Positions 33,018 through 42,994 of a stretch of DNA of 64,000 nucleotides are shown piece by piece; the stretch's first letter is position 1, and the number at the start of each line of letters is the position of its first letter. The translations under genes were made by a program, and so were the position numbers. The notes under the pieces are model-generated. The model ran no database searches. It had not been told where the DNA came from and worked only from the letters and a program-made list of their open reading frames with translations. Source of the DNA: Myxococcales bacterium (lineage in GTDB: Bacteria; Myxococcota_A; UBA9160; UBA4427); the NCBI GenBank assembly GCA_012960035.1, contig DUBZ01000041.1, forward strand, positions 43,754 to 107,753. Reading direction: 5' to 3'.

Positions 33018-33497
33018 TGCAGCTTCGTTCGAATCTTGAAAACCTTGAAGAACAATTGCGAGACGGACGGGCGTATCTGCTGGGCGACTAGCTCTGCATC
33101 GCCGACCTTGTGGCCCTACCCCCGCACATTGTTTCTTGGACGTGCATCCCGCTACGGTCGCATTGCGAACGCCGTACACCCGTCTTCAGGCTTGGCTTGA
33201 TCGCGACGGGGCGGTTGGACACGGCGAAAGGTCCGAGAGCAACGCGAAAGGCGCCATCGCGTTTGCGCGCGAAGCGAGGCCGGCCGACGCGATCGACGAT
33301 GCACCCCTCCCGACGGCGGCTTGAAGGTCGGGGATGCGATGGTTGTACTTCCCGAAGACGACGGCTCTGGCGTGGTCGCAGGTGAGCTAGCCGCGTCCGG
33401 GTTGCACGAGTTCGCGATTCGTCGTCAATCGGAGCAGGCCGACGAACTCATGGTGCATTTTCCGCGGGAAGACTACATGGTCATGAAGGCCGGGTAG
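32900..33497 (+). pseudogene. Decayed glutathione S-transferase gene (3' two-thirds)
   Basis: Three reading frames in turn carry pieces of one proteobacterial GST. Frame A, from 32900, reads FDEEFIEDRKQMLPG and DGRAYLLGD; a TAG at 33089 sits where Glu is normal, and LCIADLVALPP follows in the same frame. Frame B (about 33136-33318) reads YTRLQAWLDRDGAVGHGERS. Frame C (about 33322-33497) reads PEDDGSGVVAGELAASGLHE and MVHFPREDYMV, the typical tail domain of these GSTs. The thioredoxin-like N-terminal half is absent and DUF2277 sequence abuts the break. So there was a deletion joint, one nonsense change and at least two frameshifts. Confidence 0.8.
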
Positions 33498-33640
33498 CCG
33501 TCACGTCCATTTGACCCGCGCGAGTGCAGGGCGAGTGAACTAAGGTTGCGGCCATCGCCACGTGTCGGAAGTGATTTTTACGCGCGAGTTTCGGTACCAG
33601 GAATGGGCGTCTGGGGAGAAAAATTGTGAGGAGGCTTTTG

Positions 33641-35713
33641 GTGAATCGTCTTTCAAATCCTGGCATGGCCGTCGTTTGGGCCGCGTCGATGACGTTGATC
33701 TTGACCATGGGAGCATGCGGAGATTCAGAACCAGCCGCCAAGCCTGCCGATCCGTCGCCAGCAGCGGAAGCACCCGTTCCCGAAAAAGCCGTCGTCGAGC
33801 ACCCCGAGAAGTACAGCGAAACGCGCGAAGCCTGCGACGACTACACGCCGCTGCGGCAACCTCTCTTTGGGGATACCCACGTGCATACGAGCTTTTCGTT
33901 CGATGCTGCTGCGAACACAACCGGGTCCACGCCCGTCGACGCCAACCGCTTTGCGCGGGGCGAGTCGATCGCGTTCTGGCCGATGGGCGAAGACGGCAAA
34001 CCCGCCGGCACGTTCAAGATCGACCGACCGCTGGACTTTCTCGCGGTAACGGACCACGGCGAATTCTTGGGCGAACGTTCGCTGTGCCGCGAGGTGAACT
34101 CACCTCGCTACGATTCTGACTTCTGCAAGGGGACCCGGGTGAGCGAACGTCAAAGCATGATGATGTTCGCAGCGGTGATCACAACAGAAGATCCTGCGCG
34201 GGTGCCGGAGGTATGCGGGGAGGACGGTCAGCTCTGTCGCGACTTTGCGAAGGCTCCGTGGCAGAAGATCATCGAAGCGTCGGAGGAGGCTTATGATCGA
34301 AGCTCGACGTGCGAGTTTACGAGCTTTATCGCTTACGAATACACGGGCACGCCGGGCACGTCGAACTATCACCGCAACGTCATCTTCCGCAACAACAATG
34401 TTCCAGACCTGCCGGTCTCCTACATCGACGCGCCCCTCGACAGCAAACTATGGGCCCGCCTCGACGAGGTCTGCACCGACGAAGCGGGATGCGACTACAT
34501 CACGATCCCGCACAATTCGAACCTTGCGAATGGCCGCATGGGTCCTTACATGAAGCTCGAGCCCACCAAGGCAAACCGCATCGCTTACGCGGAAAAGCGA
34601 CAGCAGCGTGAGCCCATCATCGAAATCTTTCAGCACAAGGGCGCATCTGAATGTGTGAATGGCTTGTCGATGATCCTGGGTCCGCCGGACGAACTGTGTG
34701 ATGTTGAGGCGGTGCGGGTGATGGGGCGCAACGAAACGTTTGCGACCCGCGAACGTGTTGGCAACAAAATTGTTTTGGGCGAAACCAGTCGCGTCACCGA
34801 TGAGTGCGGGGACGGTACAGGCGACAGCGGAATGTTGGGTGCGGGCTGCATCGACGAGACGGACTTCGTTCGTTCAGGCTTGCTTGTGGGGCTCAACGAA
34901 GAGAACGACATCGGCATCAATCCAATGAAGCTCGGCATCATTGCCGCCACCGACACCCATGCCGCGACCCCGGGCTCGGTTTCGGAATCGGATTGGCGTG
35001 GTGCCGTGAGCGGCGAGTCGACGCCGCTTGAACGACTGCAGCCCGGCCTGCTCACCAGTGGCATTAAGGGCAACCCCGGCGGTCTCGCTGGGGTCTGGGC
35101 CGAAGAGAATTCTCGTGACTCGATCTTTGATGCCATGAAGCGCCGAGAAGTGTTCGGCACTTCGGGCCCCCGCATCGTGCCGCGTTTCTTCGGGGGTTGG
35201 AATTACCCGGACGATCTCTGCGATGACCCACACCGCGTCGAACAGGCGTATCGCGATGGCGTGCCGATGGGTGGCGACTTTGAGCAAGCCCCGATCGACA
35301 CGGCGCCCGTGTTCCTCGCGTTCGCATCCCGCGATCCGGGTGAAGGCTCGAGACCATTGCAACAGATGCAGCTCATCAAGGGTTGGGTCGATGCCGAAGG
35401 CAAGATGTACAACGAAGTGATGCCGATCGCGGGGACGCCGAACAATGGGGCGGACGTCGATTCCACCTCGGCCGAGTCTCGCGGCGACGGTCATGACACG
35501 TTGTGCCGGGTTTATCGCGATGCCTCGTTCGACCCGGCGCTTGCGGCGTACTACTACCTTCGCGTCGTCGAAAACCCGACGGCAAGGTGGAGCGTGCACG
35601 ACTGCATGCGAATCCCCGAAGCGGATCGCCCCGCGGTGTGCAGCGATGGCTCGTACCCGTCGACCATCCAGGAAATGGCCTGGACGTCGCCTATCTGGTA
35701 TCGCCCGAACTAA
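33641..35713 (+). CDS. DUF3604 lipoprotein, PHP-like metal-dependent family
   Basis: 690 aa from the GTG at 33641, placed six bases after AGGAGG; the GTG at 33626 is an alternative. The signal peptide ends in a lipobox-like MGAC. After a Pro/Ala-rich linker comes the DUF3604 core. LFGDTHVHTSFSFDA has the His pair typical of PHP-like phosphoesterases, AVTDHGEFLGE follows, and further conserved blocks are IPHNSNLANGRMG and IIAATDTHAATPG. The C-terminal half includes FWG-like and GxSGPRI patterns (REVFGTSGPRIVPRFF) and KGWVDAEGK. The family is common in marine bacteria and its substrate is unknown; a phosphoesterase role is inferred from the His/Asp sites. Confidence 0.88.
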   Translation: MNRLSNPGMAVVWAASMTLILTMGACGDSEPAAKPADPSPAAEAPVPEKAVVEHPEKYSETREACDDYTPLRQPLFGDTHVHTSFSFDAAANTTGSTPVDANRFARGESIAFWPMGEDGKPAGTFKIDRPLDFLAVTDHGEFLGERSLCREVNSPRYDSDFCKGTRVSERQSMMMFAAVITTEDPARVPEVCGEDGQLCRDFAKAPWQKIIEASEEAYDRSSTCEFTSFIAYEYTGTPGTSNYHRNVIFRNNNVPDLPVSYIDAPLDSKLWARLDEVCTDEAGCDYITIPHNSNLANGRMGPYMKLEPTKANRIAYAEKRQQREPIIEIFQHKGASECVNGLSMILGPPDELCDVEAVRVMGRNETFATRERVGNKIVLGETSRVTDECGDGTGDSGMLGAGCIDETDFVRSGLLVGLNEENDIGINPMKLGIIAATDTHAATPGSVSESDWRGAVSGESTPLERLQPGLLTSGIKGNPGGLAGVWAEENSRDSIFDAMKRREVFGTSGPRIVPRFFGGWNYPDDLCDDPHRVEQAYRDGVPMGGDFEQAPIDTAPVFLAFASRDPGEGSRPLQQMQLIKGWVDAEGKMYNEVMPIAGTPNNGADVDSTSAESRGDGHDTLCRVYRDASFDPALAAYYYLRVVENPTARWSVHDCMRIPEADRPAVCSDGSYPSTIQEMAWTSPIWYRPN

Positions 35714-35798
35714 GAGGCCGCCCCGAGGTTTTCGCGACCCCTGGACGCCGTGGCATCGCCGGTGTCTGCAATTTCTTGGTTCGCGGCCAGGCGAGCCG

Positions 35799-36281
35799 CT
35801 ACTCGAGAGACGTAAGGCCACCCGTATGATTGAGGGCTGTGTAAGCACTCAGGCACACGATGCTGGCGAGGTTGAGGCTGCGTACGTTCTCGCGGATTGG
35901 GACGCGCACTCGTTGGGAGGGGTGGGTTTCGAGCAGTTCTTTCGGGAGCCCTGTTGATTCTCGACCAAAGACCAAGATGTCATCGGGTTGAAAGTCGACT
36001 TCGAAGAGCGAGTCGCCTCCCCGTGCGGTGAACAGTCGCAGTCGGTCGTTGAATGGAGTTGCGGAGTCCACCTCGAGCGCCTTCGTGAGTGCAGGCCAAT
36101 CGGAATGAACCGTCATGTCGACGTCAGGCCAGTAGTCGAGGCCCGCGCGCTTTAGGTGCTTGCTGTCGAGACTGAAGCCGATCGGTTCCACCAGGTGGAG
36201 TCGCAGGCCGATCGCCGCGGCAAGACGCGCGGTACTCCCCGTATTCGGAGGAATTTCTGGATGAACGAGAACGATTTCCAT
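35799..36281 (-). CDS. trmL: tRNA (cytidine/uridine-34) 2'-O-methyltransferase TrmL
   Basis: 160 aa from the ATG at 36281 (MEIVLVHPEIPPNTG), the normal start and length of TrmL; the track start is 20 codons too early. SPOUT motifs are PNTGSTARLAAAIGLRLHLV, LVFGRESTGLP and VPIRENVRSLNLASIVCLSAY. It methylates the wobble ribose of some leucine tRNAs. It follows pheT on the same strand after about 31 bases, so pheS-pheT-trmL probably form one operon of translation genes. Confidence 0.93.
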   Translation of the reverse strand: MEIVLVHPEIPPNTGSTARLAAAIGLRLHLVEPIGFSLDSKHLKRAGLDYWPDVDMTVHSDWPALTKALEVDSATPFNDRLRLFTARGGDSLFEVDFQPDDILVFGRESTGLPKELLETHPSQRVRVPIRENVRSLNLASIVCLSAYTALNHTGGLTSLE

Positions 36282-36312
36282 CGGCGGGACGCTGCAAGAG
36301 GTCGCTGAGCGA

Positions 36313-38736
36313 CTACTTGCGCAGTCGTCCGTCGAGCGCATCGAGGCCCTTTTCGAATCGCTTCAAGAACTTCGCTTGGTCTTTGTCCGTGAGGGTCTTC
36401 GTGTCGGACTGAAGAACCACGTGGTAGGCGAGGCTCTTGCGCCCGGCGCCGACGTTGTCGCCTGTATAGACGTCAAATAGTTCGGTGCTCGTGACTTGCT
36501 TCTTTCCCGCAGTCTCAATGACCGCGACGAGCTCTGCCGCTTGGGTTTGTTCGGGCATGTCGACCGCGACATCAACCTTGATTCCCGGGAAGCGGGGAAT
36601 CGCTCGATAGTCCGGCCCACGTTCTGCGGCGGCGAGGAGTTCGTCGATCGAGACTTCGGCGATCGCAACGTCACTGGTGAGGTCACCGTCGAGACCGAGG
36701 TCGCGCGCGATGCCGGGTTCGAGTGTCGCAATGTAGAGCGCCGGTTCGTCGCGGCCGGCGAATTTTCCAACCAGCGCTCGCGCGCCGTGTCCCCAGGCCG
36801 GCGCGTCGCTGGCTTGGTCGATCGCGGGAGCCTTCAAACCCAAGTGATGAATCAAGTCGACGACGACGCCGTACAGACGCGCGAACGCGTTGTCGTCGAA
36901 AGCGGACTTTTTGCCGGGAGGCGTAGTCGCCCATGCGAGTGCGAGACGGTGGACTTCTCGGGGTTCGCCTTTTTCATTCGCATTCTCGGGGTGGTAGCCC
37001 TTACCGATCTCGAACAATCGCACGTCCCCGCGTTGGCGTCGGTTCGGTTCGAGTACTTGAAGCAGTGACGGCGCAATGCTTCGGCGCATGCGCGAGATTG
37101 ACTGGTCCATCGGGTTCACGATGCGAATGTGGGGCAGCTCGTCCTCGCCCAGGCGCTTTACCATGGTATCGGGAACGAACGAATAACTCATGACCTCGTG
37201 AAACGACGGCGAGCCTGAAAGTCGGTCCTGAATTTTGCGAACCATCAGCCGGCGGGTGTCGCGGACCGGCGGGGCGATCTCGGCCATGAGTGGCTGCTCG
37301 GGAATATTTCCGTAGCGGTAAACGCGGCCAATCTCTTCGACAAGGTCTTGCTCGATCGCGATGTCCTTCGTCGCACGGGCCGAAGGAATGCCGACGTCGA
37401 ATGCGTCGCCCTTCGGCGCAACCTCGAAGCCCAGTCGCGTGAGAATGTCTTCGAGTTCCGCGTCCGGGATGTCCTTGCCCAGTGCCGTGCGAACCCGGGA
37501 CGGGCGCATCGTAATCGTGCTCGCCGGGTCGCTCCAATCGCCTGCGTCAGCGAGCTGCGCGGGAAACGTGACATCGGGCTGAAGGCCAAGAAGCAGCTGC
37601 GCGAAATGTCCCGCGGCTTTGAGGGGAAGTGTCGGGTCCAAGCTCTTTTCGAACCGAGACGACGACTCTGTGCGCAGGCCGAGATGCGTTGACGTACGTC
37701 GGACGACCGTTGGATGGAAAGTCGCGACTTCGAGGAGCAATTGGCTGGTGTCGTCGCCGACCTTGGAGGTTTCACCGCCCATGACGCCTGCGAGCGCGAT
37801 TGGCGTATCTCCGGAACAAATGAGCAAGTCGGCCGGTCGGAGTTTGCGTTCTTCGCCGTCGAGGGTGGTGATGGTTTCGCCTTCTTTGGCGTCGCGCACC
37901 ACGATGCCATCCTTCGAGAGCTGCTTCGCATCAAAGGTGTGATTCGGCTGGCCGATGTCGAGCATGACAAAGTTCGAAAGGTCGACGATCTGATCGATCG
38001 GCCGTTGTCCGACCGCGAGCAGGAGAAACTGCAGCCACGAAGGGGAAGGCAAGGGCTTCGCGTTTTCGATACTGAGACCGAGGTAGCGACTGCAAGCTTC
38101 CGACTCGACTTGGAGATTGATCGGCGTGCCGTTCCCGAGTGCGGGCAATGAAACGTCGAGCGGCAATAGCGGTCGCTTGTAAATCGCGCCGACCTCGGCC
38201 GCGATGCCACGGTGGCCCCAGAGGTCTGGACGATGGGTAAGCGACTTGTTGTCGATCTCGATGATCCAGTCGTCGATTCCGAGAGCCTTAGAAACCGGCG
38301 TGCCGACTTTGCAGTCGCTTGGCAGAACCCAGATGCCGTCGTGATTGTCGCCGAGCTCGAGTTCGCGTTCCGAGCAGATCATGCCGCGCGACTCGACGCC
38401 ACGGATCTTCGACTTCTTGATCTTGAAGTCACCGGGAAGCACCGTGCCCACGGTTGCGACCGCGACGTTCTGACCTCGGTCAACGTTCGGTGCGCCGCAA
38501 ACGATCTGCACCGGTTCGTCTTCGCCAACGTCGACCTTGCACAGTGACAACTTGTCTGCGTCCGGGTGTTGTTCCTTGGAAATGACATGGCCGACCACGA
38601 CGTCGAGCAAATGCGGCGCAAAGGCTTCGACGCCTTCGACCTCTGCGGTCGAGAGCGTCAAGTCGTTGGCGAGGGTCTCGGGATCAATCCCTTCGAGGTT
38701 GACGTGGCGTGCAAGCCAGCGAAAAGAAATCAACAT
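36313..38736 (-). CDS. pheT: Phenylalanyl-tRNA synthetase beta subunit
   Basis: 807 aa, full length. It has the order of domains usual for PheT. These are an N-terminal part (MLISFRWLARHVNL), a tRNA-binding OB-fold domain (VVGHVISKEQHPDADKLSLCKVDVG), the B3/B4 editing domain, B5, and the core-like catalytic fold. A C-terminal ferredoxin-like anticodon-binding domain ends the protein (FPGIKVDVAVDMPEQTQ to the end). Its ATG overlaps the pheS stop by one base. It forms the alpha2beta2 enzyme with PheS. Confidence 0.97.
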   Translation of the reverse strand: MLISFRWLARHVNLEGIDPETLANDLTLSTAEVEGVEAFAPHLLDVVVGHVISKEQHPDADKLSLCKVDVGEDEPVQIVCGAPNVDRGQNVAVATVGTVLPGDFKIKKSKIRGVESRGMICSERELELGDNHDGIWVLPSDCKVGTPVSKALGIDDWIIEIDNKSLTHRPDLWGHRGIAAEVGAIYKRPLLPLDVSLPALGNGTPINLQVESEACSRYLGLSIENAKPLPSPSWLQFLLLAVGQRPIDQIVDLSNFVMLDIGQPNHTFDAKQLSKDGIVVRDAKEGETITTLDGEERKLRPADLLICSGDTPIALAGVMGGETSKVGDDTSQLLLEVATFHPTVVRRTSTHLGLRTESSSRFEKSLDPTLPLKAAGHFAQLLLGLQPDVTFPAQLADAGDWSDPASTITMRPSRVRTALGKDIPDAELEDILTRLGFEVAPKGDAFDVGIPSARATKDIAIEQDLVEEIGRVYRYGNIPEQPLMAEIAPPVRDTRRLMVRKIQDRLSGSPSFHEVMSYSFVPDTMVKRLGEDELPHIRIVNPMDQSISRMRRSIAPSLLQVLEPNRRQRGDVRLFEIGKGYHPENANEKGEPREVHRLALAWATTPPGKKSAFDDNAFARLYGVVVDLIHHLGLKAPAIDQASDAPAWGHGARALVGKFAGRDEPALYIATLEPGIARDLGLDGDLTSDVAIAEVSIDELLAAAERGPDYRAIPRFPGIKVDVAVDMPEQTQAAELVAVIETAGKKQVTSTELFDVYTGDNVGAGRKSLAYHVVLQSDTKTLTDKDQAKFLKRFEKGLDALDGRLRK

Positions 38737-39755
38737 TAGAACTGCTCCAAGAAGCGCATGTCGCCGCCAAGCAAGTGACGCACGTCATCGATGCGGTAAC
38801 GAAGCATAGCCAGGCGAGAGAGCCCGAGACCAAATGCGAAGCCGCTCCATTCTTCAGGGTCGATGCCGCTCATCTTCAAAACGTTCGGGTGTACCAAGCC
38901 GCAAGGCAAAAGTTCGATCCAAGTTGTGCGGCCGCAAACACTGCAACCGCCTTCGCAGAACGGGCAGCGCGCATCGAGTTCGAAGCCTGGTTCAACGAAC
39001 GGGAAATGCCCCGGGCGCAGTCGCACTTCGACGTCGCGGTGGAAGATGCCGCGGAGCAACGTCTTCATCGCGCCGATCAAGTGTCCGACTGAGATGTCTT
39101 TTCCGATCACCATACCTTCCATCTGATGGAAGGTGTGTTCGTGGCTCGCGTCGGTGGTTTCGTTCCGAAAACAGCGTCCGGGGGCCACGATGCGAAAGGG
39201 CGGGTCGAGCTTTTCCATCGCGCGCACCTGCACCGGTGACGTGTGCGGGCGTAGAGACAAGTCGCCGGCGTCGTCGCAATAGAAGGTGTCTTGAGAATCC
39301 CGCGCGGGATGATCGCGTCCAATGTTCAGCGCTTCGAAGTTATAATGATCGAGTTCAACTTCGGGGCCGTCTAGCACCGTATATCCCATGGAAAGGAACA
39401 GGTCTTCGAGCTGGCGCGTGAGCTGGGTGATCGGATGCAGGGAGCCGCTCTGAAGCGTCTTCGGCGGAAGCGTGGCATCAAAACCATCGCCACTTCGTTC
39501 GGCAGAGAGCGTCGACTGTGCGAGTTCGGCCTGGCGCGCGTCGAGGCTTTCTTGGATCGCCTTCTTTAGGATATTGGCGTTCTTGCCAACGTCCCGGCGT
39601 TCTTCGGGCGGCAAGGTCGGGATCGACGCGAGGAGTGCCGCGACCGCGCCCTTTTTCCCCAGAAATTCTCGCTCGATCTCCTTGAGTGAGTCATGGGTAG
39701 ACGCTGCGAGGATTTGCTCCTTCGCGCGCTTCAATAGGTCGTCGTGACTCTCCAT
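38736..39755 (-). CDS. pheS: Phenylalanyl-tRNA synthetase alpha subunit
   Basis: 339 aa. A coiled-coil N-terminus is followed by the class II catalytic core with TSPVQVRAMEK, FRNETTDASHEHTFHQMEG (motif 2) and GFAFGLGLSRLAMLRY (motif 3). Between motifs 2 and 3 it carries an extra four-Cys pattern (CPFCEGGCSVCG) that looks like a small zinc knuckle. That pattern is seen in many non-enterobacterial PheS proteins. It charges tRNA-Phe. The usual neighbours rplT and ihfA are absent; the gene starts the operon. Confidence 0.97.
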   Translation of the reverse strand: MESHDDLLKRAKEQILAASTHDSLKEIEREFLGKKGAVAALLASIPTLPPEERRDVGKNANILKKAIQESLDARQAELAQSTLSAERSGDGFDATLPPKTLQSGSLHPITQLTRQLEDLFLSMGYTVLDGPEVELDHYNFEALNIGRDHPARDSQDTFYCDDAGDLSLRPHTSPVQVRAMEKLDPPFRIVAPGRCFRNETTDASHEHTFHQMEGMVIGKDISVGHLIGAMKTLLRGIFHRDVEVRLRPGHFPFVEPGFELDARCPFCEGGCSVCGRTTWIELLPCGLVHPNVLKMSGIDPEEWSGFAFGLGLSRLAMLRYRIDDVRHLLGGDMRFLEQF

Positions 39756-39903
39756 GGGTTCTCCGAGAGGGGGTCGTGGCTGCCGCGAAAAATGGCGCGA
39801 TCGAATTTTGCGGGGGGTGGGGGGTTGGATTGATCTAAGTTGCTGATTTGGTTAGCGTAACGCGCCGCGTAATGCACGGCGATCTAGCCGGGGGAGAAGT
39901 TCG

Positions 39904-41601
39904 TTGAGCGTTAAAGAACCCACTGATACGGAAAAGCTGAACGACTTCGTTCGCACCATCATCGCCGATGATGTCGCGTCGAACAAGCATGGTGGCAGCG
40001 TCGTTACGAGATTTCCGCCTGAACCGAGCGGCCTACTTCACATCGGCCACGCCAAGGCGATCTGCCTCGACTTTGGGGTCGCGAGCGAGTTCGGGGGTCG
40101 TTGCCACCTGCGCTTCGACGACACCAACCCCGAAGTCGAAGAAGACGAATACGTTCAGTCCATTCATCGAGACATCAAATGGTTGGGCTTCGATTGGGGC
40201 GAGCATTTCTACCACGCCTCCGACTATTTTGAGCGGCTATATGACTTCGCGGTAGAATTGATCGGCAAAGGCAGCGCCTATGTGTGCGACTGGAGTTCGG
40301 AAGAAATCGCGGCCAACCGCGGCACGTTGACCGAGCCGGCGAATGCGAGCCCGGGGCGTTCTCGCTCGGTCGAAGAGAACCTCGATCTCTTCGCACGCAT
40401 GCGCGCGGGCGAATTCGAAGAGGGTGCCTGTGTGGTTCGGGCGAAGATCGACCTTGGCTCGTCGGTGCTGCCCCTGCGCGACCCGACGATTTACCGAATT
40501 CTGAAGACCCCTCATCACCGCACCGGAACCGAATGGTGTGTGTATCCGATGTACGACTTCGCACACTGCCTGTCGGACTCTCTCGAATTGATCACCCACT
40601 CGCTGTGCACGCTTGAATTCATAGATCGACGGCCGCTTTACGAGTGGTTCCTGGCGCAGCTCGATGTGCCGTCGAACCCACAGCAGATCGAATTCGCCCG
40701 TCTCAATGTCGCCTACACGGTGACGTCCAAGCGGAACCTCAAGCGCTTTGTCGAAGAAGGTTTCGTATCGGGCTGGGACGACCCGCGTATGCCGACCCTC
40801 GCTGGCCTGCGGCGCCGCGGGTACACGCCAGAGTCCATCCGCAACTTCTGCAAGGGCGTTGGCGTCGCGAAGCGCGAGAACTTGATTCAGGTCGCCCGGC
40901 TCGAGTTCAGCGTTCGCGAACATTTGAATCGCATCGCAGACCGCCGCATGGCTGTGTTGAAGCCGCTCAAGGTCGTCATCACGAACTATCCCGAAGACGA
41001 AATCGAACAGCTCGACGCCATCAACAACCCCGAAGACCCGGGCGCAGGTTCGCGGCAGGTTCCGTTTTCGCGGGAGATCTACATCGAGCAGGACGACTTC
41101 ATGGAGGACGCACCCAAGAAGTTCTTCCGTCTTTCACAGGGACGAGAAGTGCGGCTTCGCTACGCGTACTTCGTGACCTGCAATGATGTCATCAAGGATG
41201 ACGCTGGGAATGTCGTCGAGCTTCACTGCACCTATGACCCTGCGACGCGCGGTGGCAACTCGCCGGACGGTCGCAAGGTGAAAGGGACGCTGCATTGGGT
41301 ATCCGCGGCTGCGGGCGTTCCCGCCGAAGTGCGCCTTTACGACACGTTGCTCGACCTCGAAGATCCGTCCGACCTCGAAGAGGGCAAGACACTTCTCGAT
41401 CATGTTCGACCGAACTCTCTCGAGACGTTGACCGACTGCGTCGTTGAGCCGATCCTCGCGGATACACCAGAAGGAACATCGGTTCAGTTCGAGCGGCTCG
41501 GCTATTACTGCGTCGATCCCGATTCCGAAGCCGGGCGTCCGGTGTTTAATCGCACCGTCACACTTCGGGATACGTGGGCCAAAGTCGCTAAAAAGAAATA
41601 G
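39904..41601 (+). CDS. glnS: Glutaminyl-tRNA synthetase
   Basis: 565 aa from a TTG behind GGGGGAGAAG. The class I signature is [16 protein letters not shown] (HIGH form HIGH). [27 protein letters not shown] is the GlnRS/GluRS block, and VTSKRNL stands for KMSKS, as in E. coli GlnS. The C-terminal half has the two beta-barrels that read the anticodon, including [12 protein letters not shown]. The wording of the GWDDPRMPT region and the beta-barrel end mark it as GlnRS, not GluRS. So this organism charges tRNA-Gln directly, at least in part. It is divergent from pheS. Confidence 0.95.
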   Translation: MSVKEPTDTEKLNDFVRTIIADDVASNKHGGSVVTRFPPEPSGLLHIGHAKAICLDFGVASEFGGRCHLRFDDTNPEVEEDEYVQSIHRDIKWLGFDWGEHFYHASDYFERLYDFAVELIGKGSAYVCDWSSEEIAANRGTLTEPANASPGRSRSVEENLDLFARMRAGEFEEGACVVRAKIDLGSSVLPLRDPTIYRILKTPHHRTGTEWCVYPMYDFAHCLSDSLELITHSLCTLEFIDRRPLYEWFLAQLDVPSNPQQIEFARLNVAYTVTSKRNLKRFVEEGFVSGWDDPRMPTLAGLRRRGYTPESIRNFCKGVGVAKRENLIQVARLEFSVREHLNRIADRRMAVLKPLKVVITNYPEDEIEQLDAINNPEDPGAGSRQVPFSREIYIEQDDFMEDAPKKFFRLSQGREVRLRYAYFVTCNDVIKDDAGNVVELHCTYDPATRGGNSPDGRKVKGTLHWVSAAAGVPAEVRLYDTLLDLEDPSDLEEGKTLLDHVRPNSLETLTDCVVEPILADTPEGTSVQFERLGYYCVDPDSEAGRPVFNRTVTLRDTWAKVAKKK

Positions 41602-41609
41602 GAGACAGC

Positions 41610-42929
41610 ATGGACAAAACTCCCTTCTATCTGCAGGGCAATTTCGGTCCGGTTGACGACGAGGTCGAAGCCTTCGATCTAAAAGTCGAGGGTGAGATCC
41701 CCGAGTATCTCGAGGGGATGTTCTTGCGCAACGGCCCAAACCCGACCCGTGGCGACCCGGGACATTGGTTTTTCGGCGACGGCATGATCCACGCCACCCG
41801 GCTCGAAGGAGGGCGCGCGTCGTGGTATCGCAACCGCTACGTCGACACGGCTTCGAGGCGCGGCGCACCGGCCATGCAACTGACCGAAGACTTGAAGTTC
41901 GACCATACCGTGGGTGTGTCGAATACCCACGTGGTGTCGCACGCGGGCAAGATCTTGGCCTTGGTCGAATCGTCGTATCCCGCAGAACTGGACCGCGAAC
42001 TCAATACCGTGGGGCCGCTTGATTTCGACGGCAAACTCACGACGTCGTTCACCGCGCACCCGAAGGTCTGCGCCAAGACGGGCGAGATGCTGGCGTTCGG
42101 GTACAGCGCGCTGCCGCCGTTCTTGACCTATCACCGCATCAGTCCCGATGGCACGCTGGTGCAAAGCGAAGAAATCAAAGTCCCCGGTTCGACCATGATG
42201 CACGATTTTTCGGTGACCGAGAACCACGTCGTGTTCATGGACCTTCCAATTGTCTTTAAAGCGGAGCAGGTTACGTCCGGCATGCCGTATCAGTGGGACG
42301 CGTCCTATGGTGCGCGGCTTGGTGTTATGCCCCGCAACGGTTCGAATGCCGACGTGGTTTGGATGGAGATCGAGCCGTGCTTCGTTTTTCATCCGATGAA
42401 CGCATACGAGCGCGATGGCAGGATCGTGATGGACGTTGTTCGCTACCCCGAGTTCATGTCGGGAGGACCGTTCGCGACGGACGCCGGTGAACTGTGGCGT
42501 TGGACGATTGATCTCGCCGCCCACATCGTAAAGGAAGAGAAGCTCGACGATCGAGCCACGGAATTTCCGCGCATCGACCCGCGCCGGGAATGCCTCGAGA
42601 ATCGCTACGGCTATGCAGTGCTAAACGGCAGCGGCAAAGGATTGAGCTTCGAAGGCCTGGTCAAGCACGACCTCGAACGCGGGACCAGCGAAGTGCACAA
42701 CTTCGGCCCCGGGGCCGCGCCGAGCGAGTGCGTGTTCGTGCCCGCCGGCCCAGACGCTGCCGAAGACGAGGGTGTCGTGATGGCGTACGTCTATCATGAA
42801 GACACCAACGCGAGCGAGTTTGTCGTGCTCGACGCCCAGAACTTCAGCAAGCCAGCGCTGGGAAGGGTCGCGTTGCCGCAGCGCGTTCCCTTCGGTTTCC
42901 ACGGAAGCTGGTCTCCAGACCCGCGGTAG
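41610..42929 (+). CDS. Carotenoid oxygenase (RPE65/CCD) family dioxygenase
   Basis: 439 aa. It begins eight bases after the glnS stop. The seven-bladed propeller family is clear from LRNGPNPTRGDPGHWFFGDGMIH in outline, and from the four iron-binding His. These are TAHPKVCAKTG, MMHDFSVTENHVVFMDLP, FVFHPMNAYE and the final FGFHGSW. It splits carotenoids, or related alkenes such as lignostilbenes, with O2. No carotenoid biosynthesis gene is in the window, so the substrate is open. Close spacing to glnS suggests shared transcription without a clear link in function. Confidence 0.92.
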   Translation: MDKTPFYLQGNFGPVDDEVEAFDLKVEGEIPEYLEGMFLRNGPNPTRGDPGHWFFGDGMIHATRLEGGRASWYRNRYVDTASRRGAPAMQLTEDLKFDHTVGVSNTHVVSHAGKILALVESSYPAELDRELNTVGPLDFDGKLTTSFTAHPKVCAKTGEMLAFGYSALPPFLTYHRISPDGTLVQSEEIKVPGSTMMHDFSVTENHVVFMDLPIVFKAEQVTSGMPYQWDASYGARLGVMPRNGSNADVVWMEIEPCFVFHPMNAYERDGRIVMDVVRYPEFMSGGPFATDAGELWRWTIDLAAHIVKEEKLDDRATEFPRIDPRRECLENRYGYAVLNGSGKGLSFEGLVKHDLERGTSEVHNFGPGAAPSECVFVPAGPDAAEDEGVVMAYVYHEDTNASEFVVLDAQNFSKPALGRVALPQRVPFGFHGSWSPDPR

Positions 42930-42962
42930 AGCGATGCGCTGATTTGAGGCTGGCTGCTGAAT

Positions 42963-42983
42963 CCGTGTTCGCCATCGACACGG
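42963..42983. terminator. Possible bidirectional terminator stem
   Basis: CCGTGT and ACACGG form a 6-bp stem with a 9-base loop between the convergent carotenoid-oxygenase and GST genes. There is no T-tract, so the call rests on position only. Confidence 0.3.
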
Positions 42984-42994
42984 GGTAGCGTCTT

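Noticed and set aside
33626-33640. Upstream GTG as start of the DUF3604 gene
   Set aside because: The GTG at 33641 has AGGAGG at the best distance and starts directly with a normal signal peptide.
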